From Paracoccus aminophilus JCM 7686 (GTDB lineage: Bacteria; Pseudomonadota; Alphaproteobacteria; Rhodobacterales; Rhodobacteraceae), in assembly GCF_000444995.1 (NCBI RefSeq), contig NC_022041.1:2578001-2642000 (forward strand): DNA of 64,000 bases. The letters are read 5' to 3'. Below are positions 1-8,614 of this stretch, in pieces (position 1 is the first letter of the stretch; every line of letters starts with the position of its first letter). The notes below the pieces were generated by a model. It saw only the letters and a list, made by a program, of their open reading frames with translations. It ran no database searches and had not been told where the DNA came from. Made by a program: the position numbers and the translations under genes.

Positions 1-892
1 CGCGACCCGAGGCGAAAGCCTCGCTGGCCCGCGCGGGGTCGATCCCCGCAAGCGTCAGGCCCTCCCCCGCCAGATCCAGCGCCAAGGCACAAAGCGCCCC
101 TTCGCCGGTGCGAAACGCCTCGAGCACCGCGCGGATTTCCAGCGCATTGCCGGCCGCAGGCGCGAGCGGCTGATCCATATCGGTGATGCAGGCCATGGTC
201 TTGCAGCCCGCGCCATTTGCAGTCTCGACCAAGGCCCGCGCCAGATCCCGCGCCGTGTCGAGATCCCGCGAAAACGCGCCAGAGCCGCATTTCACATCCA
301 AGACCAGCCCGTCGAGCCCCGCCGCGAGCTTCTTTGACAGGATCGAGGCAGTGATGAGATCAAGGCTCTCGACCGTGCCGCTTTCATCGCGGATCGCGTA
401 AAGCCTGCGGTCGGCCGGGGCGAGATCGCCGCTCGCCGCGACAATCGCCGTGCCGACCTCGGCGGTGATGCGGCGCAGCGCAGCCTCGTCAAGATCGACC
501 CGGCAGCCGGGAATGGCCTCGAGCTTGTCGAGCGTGCCGCCGGTATGGCCCAGCCCGCGCCCCGAGATCATCGGCACAAAGGCCCCCGCAGCTGCCAACA
601 CCGGCGCAAGGATCAGGCTGACCGTATCGCCGATCCCGCCGGTCGAATGCTTGTCGAGCACCGGCCCCGGCAGATCCCAGCGCAGGACGCGTCCCGAATC
701 GCGCATCGCCTCGGTCAAGGCAATCCGCCCGGCGCGCCCGGTGCCGCGCAGCAGAACCGCCATGGCAAAAGCCCCGGCCTGCGCATCGCTCAGCGTGCCC
801 TCCGCGAGCCCGCGCGCGATCAGAGCCGCGCCGGAGGCGTCAAGCCCCTGCCCGTCACGCAGCGCGGCAATGACCCCGCGCGGGTCGCTCAT
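1..892 (-). CDS. deoA: Thymidine phosphorylase, 3' end outside the window
   Basis: Phosphorolysis of thymidine and deoxyuridine to the free base and deoxyribose-1-phosphate, a cytosolic step of pyrimidine salvage. About 297 residues are visible; the C-terminal third lies beyond the left edge. The family signature KHSTGGIGDTVSL is at residues 81-93, followed by the glycine-rich GRGLGHTGGT stretch and DVKCGSGAF, so the alpha domain and phosphate-binding region are intact. The start ATG at 892 overlaps the cdd stop as ATGA, so the two are probably translated together. Pyrimidine-nucleoside phosphorylase is an alternative substrate class that the visible part does not exclude. Confidence 0.93.
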   Translation of the reverse strand, partial: MSDPRGVIAALRDGQGLDASGAALIARGLAEGTLSDAQAGAFAMAVLLRGTGRAGRIALTEAMRDSGRVLRWDLPGPVLDKHSTGGIGDTVSLILAPVLAAAGAFVPMISGRGLGHTGGTLDKLEAIPGCRVDLDEAALRRITAEVGTAIVAASGDLAPADRRLYAIRDESGTVESLDLITASILSKKLAAGLDGLVLDVKCGSGAFSRDLDTARDLARALVETANGAGCKTMACITDMDQPLAPAAGNALEIRAVLEAFRTGEGALCALALDLAGEGLTLAGIDPARASEAFASGR

Positions 893-1284
893 GCATCCCC
901 CGCCATATGCGCGGCGGCAAAACGGCCGGGCAGCAATTCCGCGATTGTGGTTGAATGTGTTTCGCCACTGACCGTGGCCAGCAGGACCGGAACCTCGCCC
1001 TTGCCGAATTCCGCGAGCTTCTGGCGGCAGCCGCCGCAAGGGGGCGTCGGCGCAGCACTTCCGGCGATGACGCAGACTTCGATCAGCTCGGTTTCGCCCG
1101 CAGCAATCATGGCCGCAATCGCGCCCGCTTCCGCGCAAGTGCCTTCAGGATACGCAACATTTTCGACATTGCAGCCGGCATAGATGCGGCCCGACAGCCC
1201 GCGCACGGCAGCCCCGACCTTGAACTTCGAATAGGGCGCGTAAGCCCTTTCGCGAACGTCACGCGCCGTTTCCAAAAGGGTCAT
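889..1284 (-). CDS. cdd: Cytidine deaminase (homotetrameric type)
   Basis: Hydrolytic deamination of cytidine and deoxycytidine to uridine and deoxyuridine, feeding the downstream thymidine phosphorylase. The 131-residue length fits the tetrameric class. Zinc and catalytic residues are visible: C50 and E52 in TCAEAG, C83 and C86 in PCGGC; substrate-binding NVEN is at 39-42. An in-frame ATG 12 bases further upstream (1296) exists, but the AGGATGAGG sequence gives GAGG six bases before the ATG at 1284, so 1284 is preferred. It is divergent from maeB; the 121-base gap must hold both promoters, but no convincing -35/-10 pair was found. Confidence 0.93.
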   Translation of the reverse strand: MTLLETARDVRERAYAPYSKFKVGAAVRGLSGRIYAGCNVENVAYPEGTCAEAGAIAAMIAAGETELIEVCVIAGSAAPTPPCGGCRQKLAEFGKGEVPVLLATVSGETHSTTIAELLPGRFAAAHMAGDA

Positions 1285-1405
1285 TTGCCACCTCATCCTT
1301 TTGGTGCGATCTTGCGCGCAGGACCTAAGTTGTGCAAGCGGCGCTTCGCCCCCTGTTCGCAGTCAAAAAAATAGTTTAACGCTGAACCATTCCGTGGAGG
1401 GCGAG

Positions 1406-3685
1406 ATGAAAGAACGCAGACAGGACAATGCTCGGCAGGCCGCACTGGATTATCACCAATATCCGCGCCCGGGCAAACTCGAGGTCCGTGCGACGAAACC
1501 CATGGCCAATGGCCGCGATTTAAGCCGCGCTTATTCGCCGGGCGTGGCCGAAGCCTGTCTTGAGATCAAGGCCGATCCGGCCAATGCTGCTCTTTATACC
1601 GCGCGCGCCAATCTGGTCGCGGTGGTTACGAATGGCACCGCGGTTCTGGGGCTTGGCAATATCGGCGCGCTCGCCTCGAAACCGGTGATGGAAGGCAAGG
1701 CCGTCCTCTTCAAGAAATTCGCCAATATCGATTGCTTTGACATCGAGCTCAATCAGACTGACCCGGAAAAGCTCGCCGAGATCGTCTGCGCGCTTGAGCC
1801 GAGCTTCGGCGCGATCAACCTTGAAGACATCAAGGCGCCCGATTGCTTCATCGTCGAAAAGATCTGCCGCGAGCGGATGAATATCCCGGTCTTCCACGAT
1901 GACCAGCACGGCACCGCCATCGTCGTCGGCGCGGCGGCAACCAATGCGCTCCGCGTCTCGGGCAAGTCTTTCGACCAGATCAAGGTCGTCTCGACCGGCG
2001 GCGGCGCGGCGGGGATCGCTTGCCTCAACATGCTGCTCAAGCTGGGCGTCAAACGCGAGAATGTCTGGCTCTGCGACCTTGCCGGTCTGGTCTATGAGGG
2101 CCGCAACGAGCAGATGACCCCGCAAAAAGAGGAATATGCCCAGAAGACCGATCTGCGCACGCTCGATCAGGTGATCGAAGGGGCGGATCTCTTCCTCGGC
2201 CTCTCGGGTCCGGGCGTGCTGACGCCCGAAATGGTTGCGAAAATGGCCAAGCGTCCGATCGTGTTTGCGCTTGCCAATCCGACGCCCGAAATCCTGCCCG
2301 ACGAGGTCCGTCAGGTCGCCCCCGATGCGATCATCGCGACCGGGCGCTCGGATTTCCCGAACCAGGTCAACAACGTCCTGTGCTTCCCCTTCATCTTCCG
2401 CGGCGCGCTTGATGTCGGCGCGACCACGATCAATGATGAGATGCAGCTCGCCTGTATCGACGCGATTGCGGCCCTCGCCCGCGCGACCACCTCGGCCGAG
2501 GCGGCGGCGGCCTATCAGGGCGAGCGTCTGAGCTTTGGCGCCGATTACCTGATCCCGAAACCCTTCGATCCCCGGCTGATCGGTATCGTCGCCACCGCCG
2601 TTGCCAAAGCCGCGATGGACTCTGGCGTCGCCACCCGTCCGATCGAGGATATCCCGGCCTACAAGCACCGGCTCGACGGCTCGGTCTTCCGCTCGGCGTT
2701 GATCATGCGCCCGGTCTTCGAGATCGCCGCGACCGCCAAGCGCCGCATCGTCTTTGCCGAGGGCGAGGATGAGCGCGTCCTGCGCGCCGCCAATGCCATG
2801 CTTGAGGAAACCACCGAGGTGCCGATCCTGATCGGTCGCCCCGAGGTCATCGAGATGCGCGCCGAGCGTGCCGGTCTGCCGATCCGCCCGAATGTCGATT
2901 TCGAGATCGTGAACCCCGAAAACGACCCGCGCTACCGCGATTACTGGGGCACCTATCACGAGCTGATGGCGCGTCAGGGCGTCACGCCCGACATCGCCCG
3001 CGCGATCATGCGCACGAATACCACGGCGATTGGCGCGGTCATGGTCCATCGCGGCGAGGCCGACAGCCTGATCTGCGGCACCTTCGGGCAATATTCCTGG
3101 CATTTGAACTATATCCGCCAGATCCTTGCCCGGGACGGCCATTGCCCGGTCGGCGCGCTCTCGCTGCTGATCCTTGAAGACGGCCCGCTGTTCGTGACCG
3201 ACACGCAGGTCAACCACGCGCCGACGCCCGAGCAGGTCGCCGAGGCCGCGATTGGCGCGGCCCGCCATGTCCGCCGGTTCGGCATGGAGGCGAAGGTCGC
3301 GCTCTGCAGCCATTCGCAATTCGGCAATCTCGACACCGATTCCGGGCGCAAGATGCGCGCGGCGCTGGAAATCCTGCAATCGCGCAATGTCGATTTCGTC
3401 TTCGATGGCGAAATGCATGTCGATTCGGCGCTCGATCCGGCCCTGCGCGAGCGGCTCTTGCCGAATTCGCGGATCGAAGGTGCGGCGAATGTGCTGGTCT
3501 TCTCGGGAACCGACTCGGCCTCTGGCGTGCGCAACGCGTTGAAGATGAAGGCAAACGGCCTTGAGGTTGGCCCCATCCTGATGGGCATGGGCAACCGCGC
3601 CCATATCGTGACCCCCTCGATCACCACGCGCGGGCTGCTGAATATGGCCGCCATCGCAGGCACGCCGGTCAATCACTACGGCTGA
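1406..3685 (+). CDS. maeB: NADP-dependent malic enzyme fused to a phosphotransacetylase-like domain
   Basis: Oxidative decarboxylation of malate to pyruvate, an anaplerotic/gluconeogenic exit from the TCA cycle. The 759-residue length is the usual MaeB size: malic enzyme domain about 1-430 ([15 protein letters not shown] near the N-terminus, an EDI metal-site segment, [15 protein letters not shown] as the NADP fold) and a PTA-like domain about 440-755. The PTA part in this family is generally regulatory, binding acetyl-CoA, rather than catalytic. The start at 1406 was chosen because GGAGG lies five bases upstream; the frame is open further upstream without a ribosome site. It precedes prpE, consistent with use of propionate- or acetate-derived C4 acids. 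Confidence 0.95.
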   Translation: MKERRQDNARQAALDYHQYPRPGKLEVRATKPMANGRDLSRAYSPGVAEACLEIKADPANAALYTARANLVAVVTNGTAVLGLGNIGALASKPVMEGKAVLFKKFANIDCFDIELNQTDPEKLAEIVCALEPSFGAINLEDIKAPDCFIVEKICRERMNIPVFHDDQHGTAIVVGAAATNALRVSGKSFDQIKVVSTGGGAAGIACLNMLLKLGVKRENVWLCDLAGLVYEGRNEQMTPQKEEYAQKTDLRTLDQVIEGADLFLGLSGPGVLTPEMVAKMAKRPIVFALANPTPEILPDEVRQVAPDAIIATGRSDFPNQVNNVLCFPFIFRGALDVGATTINDEMQLACIDAIAALARATTSAEAAAAYQGERLSFGADYLIPKPFDPRLIGIVATAVAKAAMDSGVATRPIEDIPAYKHRLDGSVFRSALIMRPVFEIAATAKRRIVFAEGEDERVLRAANAMLEETTEVPILIGRPEVIEMRAERAGLPIRPNVDFEIVNPENDPRYRDYWGTYHELMARQGVTPDIARAIMRTNTTAIGAVMVHRGEADSLICGTFGQYSWHLNYIRQILARDGHCPVGALSLLILEDGPLFVTDTQVNHAPTPEQVAEAAIGAARHVRRFGMEAKVALCSHSQFGNLDTDSGRKMRAALEILQSRNVDFVFDGEMHVDSALDPALRERLLPNSRIEGAANVLVFSGTDSASGVRNALKMKANGLEVGPILMGMGNRAHIVTPSITTRGLLNMAAIAGTPVNHYG

Positions 3686-3791
3686 TCGGGTGGCTGACCG
3701 CATGGCTGGCCGGACCTCTGGCCGGCCATAGGCCTTTCGCACAAGAGCGGACCGGGCCTGTTTGTGCCAACATATCCCTGTTATCGCAACC

Positions 3792-3855
3792 AGAGGGCGC
3801 AGCTTTGTTGCGCCCTCTGCGTTCACGGCGTAACAAAGCTGCGAGAGGTGAGGGG
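3792..3855 (+). promoter_or_regulatory. Putative cis-acting leader of prpE with two alternative hairpins
   Basis: Two stems share bases and cannot coexist. Stem A pairs 3792-3801 with 3809-3818 (10 perfect pairs, 7-base loop). Stem B pairs 3798-3814 with 3827-3843 (16 Watson-Crick pairs and one G-U, 12-base loop). Stem B ends right at the prpE ribosome-binding region (GAGAGG then GAGGGG, 3843-3855, five bases before the ATG). In B the loop exposes CTCT, complementary to the AGAGG there; in A that segment is buried. Neither stem has a U-run, so simple intrinsic termination is unlikely. Function is inferred; a DNA operator or decay barrier is possible. Confidence 0.5.
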
Positions 3856-3860
3856 ATACT

Positions 3861-5753
3861 ATGGCATACATCGATATCTACGACGGCTGGAAGTCCGACC
3901 CCGAGGCATTCTGGATGGAGGCGGCACGCTCGATCGACTGGATAAGGCCGCCCTCGAAAGCGCTCTTTGACGAAAATGCGCCGCTTTATGAATGGTTCTC
4001 GGACGGGCTAGTGAACACCTGCTGGAACGCGGTTGACCGTCATGTCGAGGCCGGTCGCGGCGATCAGCTGGCGCTCATCCATTCCTCGCCCGTCACCCAT
4101 ACCGTCAAAGGCACCACCTACCGCGAGCTGCGCGATCATGTCGCCGAGATCGCGGGCGGGCTGCGCGCCAAGGGCGTCCAGAAGGGCGACCGCGTCATCA
4201 TTTACATGCCGATGATCCCCCAGGCGGTCGAGGCGATGCTCGCCTGCGCCCGCATCGGCGCGGTCCATTCGGTGGTCTTCGGCGGCTTTGCCGCGAATGA
4301 GCTCGCGGTGCGCATCGAGGATTGCAAACCCAAGGCGATCATTGCCGCCTCTTGCGGGATCGAGCCGGGCCGAATCGTCCATTACAAGCCCTTGCTCGAT
4401 CAGGCGATCGAGCTCTCCGCCCATAAGCCCGATTTCTGCGTGATCTATCAGCGCGAGCAGGAAATCTGCGAGCTCATCCCCGGCCGCGACTTCGCTTGGC
4501 ACAGCTTCCGCTTTGGCGTCGAGCCCGCCGAATGCGTCCCGGTCGAGGGCAATCACCCGCTTTATATTCTCTACACATCCGGCACGACCGGCCAGCCCAA
4601 GGGAGTGATCCGCCACACGGCGGGCTATCTCGTGGCGCTCAGCTGGACGATGAAGAACATCTACAACATCGAGGCCGGAGACCGCTTCTGGACCGCCTCG
4701 GATGTCGGCTGGGTCGTCGGTCACAGCTATATCTGCTATGGCCCGCTGATCACCGGCGCGACCTCGATCGTCTATGAAGGCAAGCCGGTCGGCACGCCGG
4801 ATGCGGGCATGTTCTGGCAGGTCATCCAGAACCATAAGGTGAAAAGCTTCTTCACCGCGCCCACCGCCTTGCGCGCCATCCGCCGCGAAGATCCCGAGGG
4901 TCTGCTCATCAAGGATTACAACCTCTCGAACCTGCAGGCGGTGTTTCTGGCGGGCGAGCGCGCCGATCCGGAAACCATCGCTTGGGCGGCGAAGCATCTC
5001 AAGGTGCCGGTCATCGACCACTGGTGGCAGACCGAGACCGGCTGGGCGATTGCCGCAAACCCCTTTGGCATCGAGCTTTTGCCGGTCAAACCCGGCAGTC
5101 CGACGAAGCCGATGCCGGGCTATGAGATCGCAATCCTCGACGACGACGGCCATCCGGTTCCGGCGGGCACGCTTGGCGCGATTGCGATCCGCCTGCCGCT
5201 ACCTCCGGGCACGCTGCCGGGGCTCTGGAATGCCGAGGCGCGGTTTCGCAAAAGCTATCTCGAGAAATTCCCGGGCTATTATGAGACCGGCGACGCGGGC
5301 TATCTCGATGAAGACGGCTATGTCTATATCATGGCGCGCACCGATGATGTCATCAATGTCGCGGGCCACCGCCTGTCCACCGGCGCGATCGAGGAGGTTC
5401 TGGCCGCCCATCCCGATGTCGCGGAATGCGCGGTGATCGGCGCGGCGGATGCGCTCAAGGGCCAGATGCCGGTCGGCTTTCTCTGCCTCAAGAAAGGCGC
5501 GCAAAAGCCCCATGCCGAGGTCGTGCGCGAGGTGGTGGCACTGGTGCGCGACTGCATCGGCCCGGTCGCGGCCTTCAAATCGGCAGTGGTGATCGACAGG
5601 CTGCCGAAGACGCGCTCGGGCAAGATCCTGCGCGCGACCATGGCCAAAATCGCCGATAGCGAAAGCTTCAAGCCCCCGGCGACCATCGACGATCCCGCGA
5701 TCCTCGACGAGATCCGCGCGGCGCTGCAAACCATCGGTTACGCCAAAGCTTGA
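3861..5753 (+). CDS. prpE: Propionyl-CoA synthetase (acetyl-CoA synthetase superfamily)
   Basis: Activates propionate with ATP and CoA to propionyl-CoA via an acyl-adenylate. At 630 residues it matches the PrpE group. The N-terminal DPEAFWMEAA followed by IDWIRPPS is typical of PrpE rather than Acs. The AMP-binding loop YTSGTTGQPKG is at 238-248; YETGDAGYLDEDGYVYI marks the A8 hinge region; the conserved acetylatable lysine is K588 in RSGKILR. GAGGGG lies five bases before the ATG. It follows maeB after 175 bases that hold the alternative hairpins. Short-chain acyl specificity is inferred from overall resemblance; acetate is a possible secondary substrate. Confidence 0.88.
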   Translation: MAYIDIYDGWKSDPEAFWMEAARSIDWIRPPSKALFDENAPLYEWFSDGLVNTCWNAVDRHVEAGRGDQLALIHSSPVTHTVKGTTYRELRDHVAEIAGGLRAKGVQKGDRVIIYMPMIPQAVEAMLACARIGAVHSVVFGGFAANELAVRIEDCKPKAIIAASCGIEPGRIVHYKPLLDQAIELSAHKPDFCVIYQREQEICELIPGRDFAWHSFRFGVEPAECVPVEGNHPLYILYTSGTTGQPKGVIRHTAGYLVALSWTMKNIYNIEAGDRFWTASDVGWVVGHSYICYGPLITGATSIVYEGKPVGTPDAGMFWQVIQNHKVKSFFTAPTALRAIRREDPEGLLIKDYNLSNLQAVFLAGERADPETIAWAAKHLKVPVIDHWWQTETGWAIAANPFGIELLPVKPGSPTKPMPGYEIAILDDDGHPVPAGTLGAIAIRLPLPPGTLPGLWNAEARFRKSYLEKFPGYYETGDAGYLDEDGYVYIMARTDDVINVAGHRLSTGAIEEVLAAHPDVAECAVIGAADALKGQMPVGFLCLKKGAQKPHAEVVREVVALVRDCIGPVAAFKSAVVIDRLPKTRSGKILRATMAKIADSESFKPPATIDDPAILDEIRAALQTIGYAKA

Positions 5754-5766
5754 GCCCCACGCTGGC

Positions 5767-5785
5767 GGGCGGCCACTGGTCGCCC
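5767..5785. terminator. Hairpin between convergent prpE and methyltransferase genes
   Basis: Arms GGGCGGCC (5767-5774) and GGTCGCCC (5778-5785) form an 8-bp stem with one G-U pair and a 3-base loop, in the 47-base gap between two convergent genes. There is no T-run on either strand, so a terminator role is inferred from position only. Confidence 0.35.
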
Positions 5786-5800
5786 GTCCACCCCCGTCAC

Positions 5801-6472
5801 TCAGGCGGTGGCGATCCAACCCCGGAAGGAAAAGCCCGCATAAAAGAGGCTGATATCGGTGAAACCGGCCTCGGCCAGCGCCGCCTCATCCTCTCGCGGG
5901 GACAAGATCGGCAACCGCTCGCCAATCGCCTTAGCGGCATTGCGGGCATTGGCTTCGGCGACGCCAGAGGCAGCTGCAAAGGCCGCATAGCGCGAGAGCC
6001 AAAGTGCGCGGCGCGCCTCGTCCTGAGGAAAGCTGTGATGCGCAAGGATCAGCGGCGCGCCGGGCTTCAGCCTCTGGCGCAGGGCGCGCAGCGTCGGCAC
6101 GCGCTGCTCACGCGGCACAAAATGCATCGTCAGCAGGCAAGTCGCGCCGTCAAAGGGGCCGTCTGGCGCGGTCTCGATATAGCCCTCATGCAGCGCGATG
6201 CGCGCGGCAAAGGGCGCCGCGACCTCCCGCGCGAGGGCCAGCATCTCGGCCGAGGGATCGACCCCGGTGAAGCGCCACCCCGGCTGGCCTTCGGCAAAAA
6301 GCCGCAGCTCAAGCCCGCCGCCTGCGCCCAGAACCAGCACCTCGCCCTCGGGTCCAAGCGATTCCGCCAGCAAAAGTGCTGCCATGCGCTGCATATCGCG
6401 AAAGCCCGGCACTTGTCGCACCGGGCCTTCCGTATAACGCGCTACCTGATCGGGATCCGAGAAAGACGACAT
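5801..6472 (-). CDS. Class I SAM-dependent methyltransferase, substrate unknown
   Basis: A 223-residue soluble protein with the class I SAM fold: motif I VLVLGAGGG near residue 48, the acidic post-I segment FTGVDPSAEM, and the later LTMHFVPREQ and PLILAHHS strands. It resembles generic methyltransf_11/25 proteins acting on small molecules; no target can be assigned. AGGAG lies upstream of the ATG. It is the last gene of the long minus-strand block, 26 bases after aroA, so probably co-transcribed with it. Confidence 0.8.
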   Translation of the reverse strand: MSSFSDPDQVARYTEGPVRQVPGFRDMQRMAALLLAESLGPEGEVLVLGAGGGLELRLFAEGQPGWRFTGVDPSAEMLALAREVAAPFAARIALHEGYIETAPDGPFDGATCLLTMHFVPREQRVPTLRALRQRLKPGAPLILAHHSFPQDEARRALWLSRYAAFAAASGVAEANARNAAKAIGERLPILSPREDEAALAEAGFTDISLFYAGFSFRGWIATA

Positions 6473-6498
6473 CGGTTTCTCCTGCAGGTGAAGGGAAA

Positions 6499-7833
6499 TC
6501 AGCCCTCGATCTTGGCGCCAAGCGCGCTCATCAGCGGCAGGAAGACCGGGAAAGAGGTCATGATCGGCGCGCCATCATCGACGCTGATCGGCTGATCCGA
6601 GGCCAGCCCCGCAACGAGGAAGGACATGGCGATGCGGTGATCGAGATGCGTGACCGCGCAGGCCCCGCCCTTCAGGCTGCCCGTGCCATGCACGGTCATG
6701 CTGTCGCGGGTCTCATCGACGCTCGCGCCATTGGCGCGCAGGCCGACGGCCATTGCATCAATGCGGTCGCTCTCCTTGACGCGGAGCTCGGCCACGCCAT
6801 TCATCACCGTCGCGCCTTCGGCAAAACAGGCCACGACCGAGAGGATCGGGAATTCGTCGATCATGCTGGCCGCGCGCTCGGCCGGGACCGAGACGCCTTT
6901 CAGCTTGGAATGGCGCACGACCAAATCGGCCACCGGCTCGCCGCCCTCTTCGCGGGTGTTTTCAAAGGTGATATCCGCGCCCATTTCCAGAAGCGTGACA
7001 TAAAGCCCATCGCGAGTCGGGTTGCGGCTGACGCCCGGCACGCGAATCTCCGAGCCCGGCACGATCAGCGCGGCAGCCACCGGGAAAGCGGCGCTGGACG
7101 GATCGCGCGGCACGGCGACGGTCTGGCCCTTCAGCTCGGGACGGCCGGTCAGGGTGATGACATGGCCCTCATCGGTGACCTCGGTGCGGATGGTCGCGCC
7201 AAAGCCTGCAAACATGCGCTCGGTGTGATCGCGCGTCGCCTCTTTCTCGATGACGACGGTTTCGCCCGGCGCGTTCAACCCTGCGAAGAGAACCGCCGAT
7301 TTGATCTGCGCGCTGGCCACCGGCGTGGTGTAGCGCACCGGCACCGGATCAACCGCGCCCTTGATCGTCACCGGCAAAAGCCCGCCTTCGCGCGCGGAAA
7401 TCTCGGCCCCGAAAAGCGCGACCGGATCGGTCACGCGGCCCATCGGACGGCGCGAGAGGCTTGCGTCACCGGTGAAAGTCGCGGTGATCGGGGTCGTCGC
7501 CATCGCGCCCATGATCAGGCGCACGCCGGTGCCGGAGTTGCCGCAATCAATCACGCCCTCGGGCTCGGCAAAGCCGCCGACGCCCACGCCATTCACGGTC
7601 CAGGCGCCCTCGCCCGTGCGCTCGACCTTGGCCCCGAAAGCGCGCATCGCCTTGGCGGTGTCGATCACATCCTCGCCTTCGAGAAGGCCGGTGATCTTGG
7701 TTTCGCCCACCGCCAGCGCACCAAGGATCAGCGCGCGGTGGCTGATCGACTTGTCGCCCGGCACGGCGGCATCCCCCTTGAGCGCGCCCGAGCGGTGCGC
7801 GGTCATCGGTTTGGGTTCGGCGGAATGGGACAT
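6499..7833 (-). CDS. aroA: 3-phosphoshikimate 1-carboxyvinyltransferase (EPSP synthase), class II
   Basis: Joins shikimate-3-phosphate and phosphoenolpyruvate to EPSP, step six of the shikimate pathway to aromatic amino acids. 444 residues; it begins like the Agrobacterium CP4 enzyme ([28 protein letters not shown]) and ends with [13 protein letters not shown], so it belongs to class II by framework. The PEP-site loop reads GNSGTG (98-103): glycine at 101 where CP4 has the alanine that hinders glyphosate. AAAGG lies eight bases before the start. It follows trmB after 25 bases and precedes a methyltransferase gene. Confidence 0.95.
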   Translation of the reverse strand: MSHSAEPKPMTAHRSGALKGDAAVPGDKSISHRALILGALAVGETKITGLLEGEDVIDTAKAMRAFGAKVERTGEGAWTVNGVGVGGFAEPEGVIDCGNSGTGVRLIMGAMATTPITATFTGDASLSRRPMGRVTDPVALFGAEISAREGGLLPVTIKGAVDPVPVRYTTPVASAQIKSAVLFAGLNAPGETVVIEKEATRDHTERMFAGFGATIRTEVTDEGHVITLTGRPELKGQTVAVPRDPSSAAFPVAAALIVPGSEIRVPGVSRNPTRDGLYVTLLEMGADITFENTREEGGEPVADLVVRHSKLKGVSVPAERAASMIDEFPILSVVACFAEGATVMNGVAELRVKESDRIDAMAVGLRANGASVDETRDSMTVHGTGSLKGGACAVTHLDHRIAMSFLVAGLASDQPISVDDGAPIMTSFPVFLPLMSALGAKIEG

Positions 7834-7858
7834 CGGGCGGGCCTTTCAGTAAACGCGG

Positions 7859-8563
7859 TCAGGCGTCGTTGCGGCGGAAGGTGACGTAATGGGGCGCACG
7901 GCCCTCACGCAGGGCCTTCTGCTCATAGCGGGTCGAGAGCCAATCCTCCCAAGCCTCCGGCCCTTCATGGACCAGCGTAAAGCCTGCGGGCGGCACCTCT
8001 TCCAGCGTCTGGCGGACGTAATCGGGAATATCGGTCGCGACACGGAACTCGGCACCCGACTTCAGCACGCGGTGAAGCGGGATGAGATGCTCGGGCGTGA
8101 CGAAACGGCGGCGGTGGTGGCGCGCCTTGGGCCAGGGATCGGGATAGTTGAGGAAGGCCTTGGAAATCGAGCCCGCCGGCAGCACATCCATCAGATCGCG
8201 GGCATCGCCCGGATGGACGCTGACGTTTTCGACGCCCGCCGCGCGGATCTTGCCCAGAAGCATGGCGACGCCATTGATGAAGGGCTCGCAGCCAATGATC
8301 CCGACCTCTGGGTAGCGCGCGGCCATATGGACCATGTGCTCACCACCACCGAAGCCGACCTCCAGCCAGACCGGGCGGTCATCGCCAAAGACGCTGGCCG
8401 GATCGAAGGGCAAACGCTCGGGGTTTTCCTCGAAGGTGATGCCACGCGGGCGCAGCTCTCCGAGATCCTCGGAGAGATAGCCCTTCTGGCTTTGCCGCAG
8501 AGTCTTGCCGAAACGGCGGCCATAGAAATTGCGGCGCGGTGGGGTCGGATCGAATTCGCTCAT
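7859..8563 (-). CDS. trmB: tRNA (guanine-N7-)-methyltransferase
   Basis: Methylates N7 of G46 in the variable loop of tRNAs. At 234 residues it is of normal length. Visible motifs: LEVGFGGGEH (SAM motif I), GCEPFINGV, NYPDPWPKARHHRRR (the family signature for tRNA binding and catalysis) and a C-terminal RYEQKALREGR segment. A Shine-Dalgarno site is not obvious; the start lies next to a GC-rich repeat (two copies of GCCCGCGC on the plus strand at 8564-8582). It sits between rnj and aroA in the same orientation. Confidence 0.93.
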   Translation of the reverse strand: MSEFDPTPPRRNFYGRRFGKTLRQSQKGYLSEDLGELRPRGITFEENPERLPFDPASVFGDDRPVWLEVGFGGGEHMVHMAARYPEVGIIGCEPFINGVAMLLGKIRAAGVENVSVHPGDARDLMDVLPAGSISKAFLNYPDPWPKARHHRRRFVTPEHLIPLHRVLKSGAEFRVATDIPDYVRQTLEEVPPAGFTLVHEGPEAWEDWLSTRYEQKALREGRAPHYVTFRRNDA

Positions 8564-8574
8564 GCCCGCGCTTT

Positions 8575-8606
8575 GCCCGCGCCGCGCCGAAAGGTCAAGC
8601 GCGGGC
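8575..8606 (-). terminator. GC-rich hairpin between rnj and trmB
   Basis: Plus-strand arms GCCCGCGC (8575-8582) and GCGCGGGC (8599-8606) can form an 8-bp stem with a 16-base loop in the 51-base gap. A second copy of GCCCGCGC at 8564-8571 could pair with the same arm. No T-run follows, so it may attenuate or process the transcript rather than end it. Confidence 0.35.
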
Positions 8607-8614
8607 TTTGCTCC

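Noticed and set aside
3792..3843. Intrinsic terminator of maeB
   Set aside because: Strong stems, but no T-run follows either; described as a leader instead.
1520..3871. 783-codon minus-strand open frame opposite maeB
   Set aside because: Runs through the conserved malic enzyme gene in antisense and shows no family motif.
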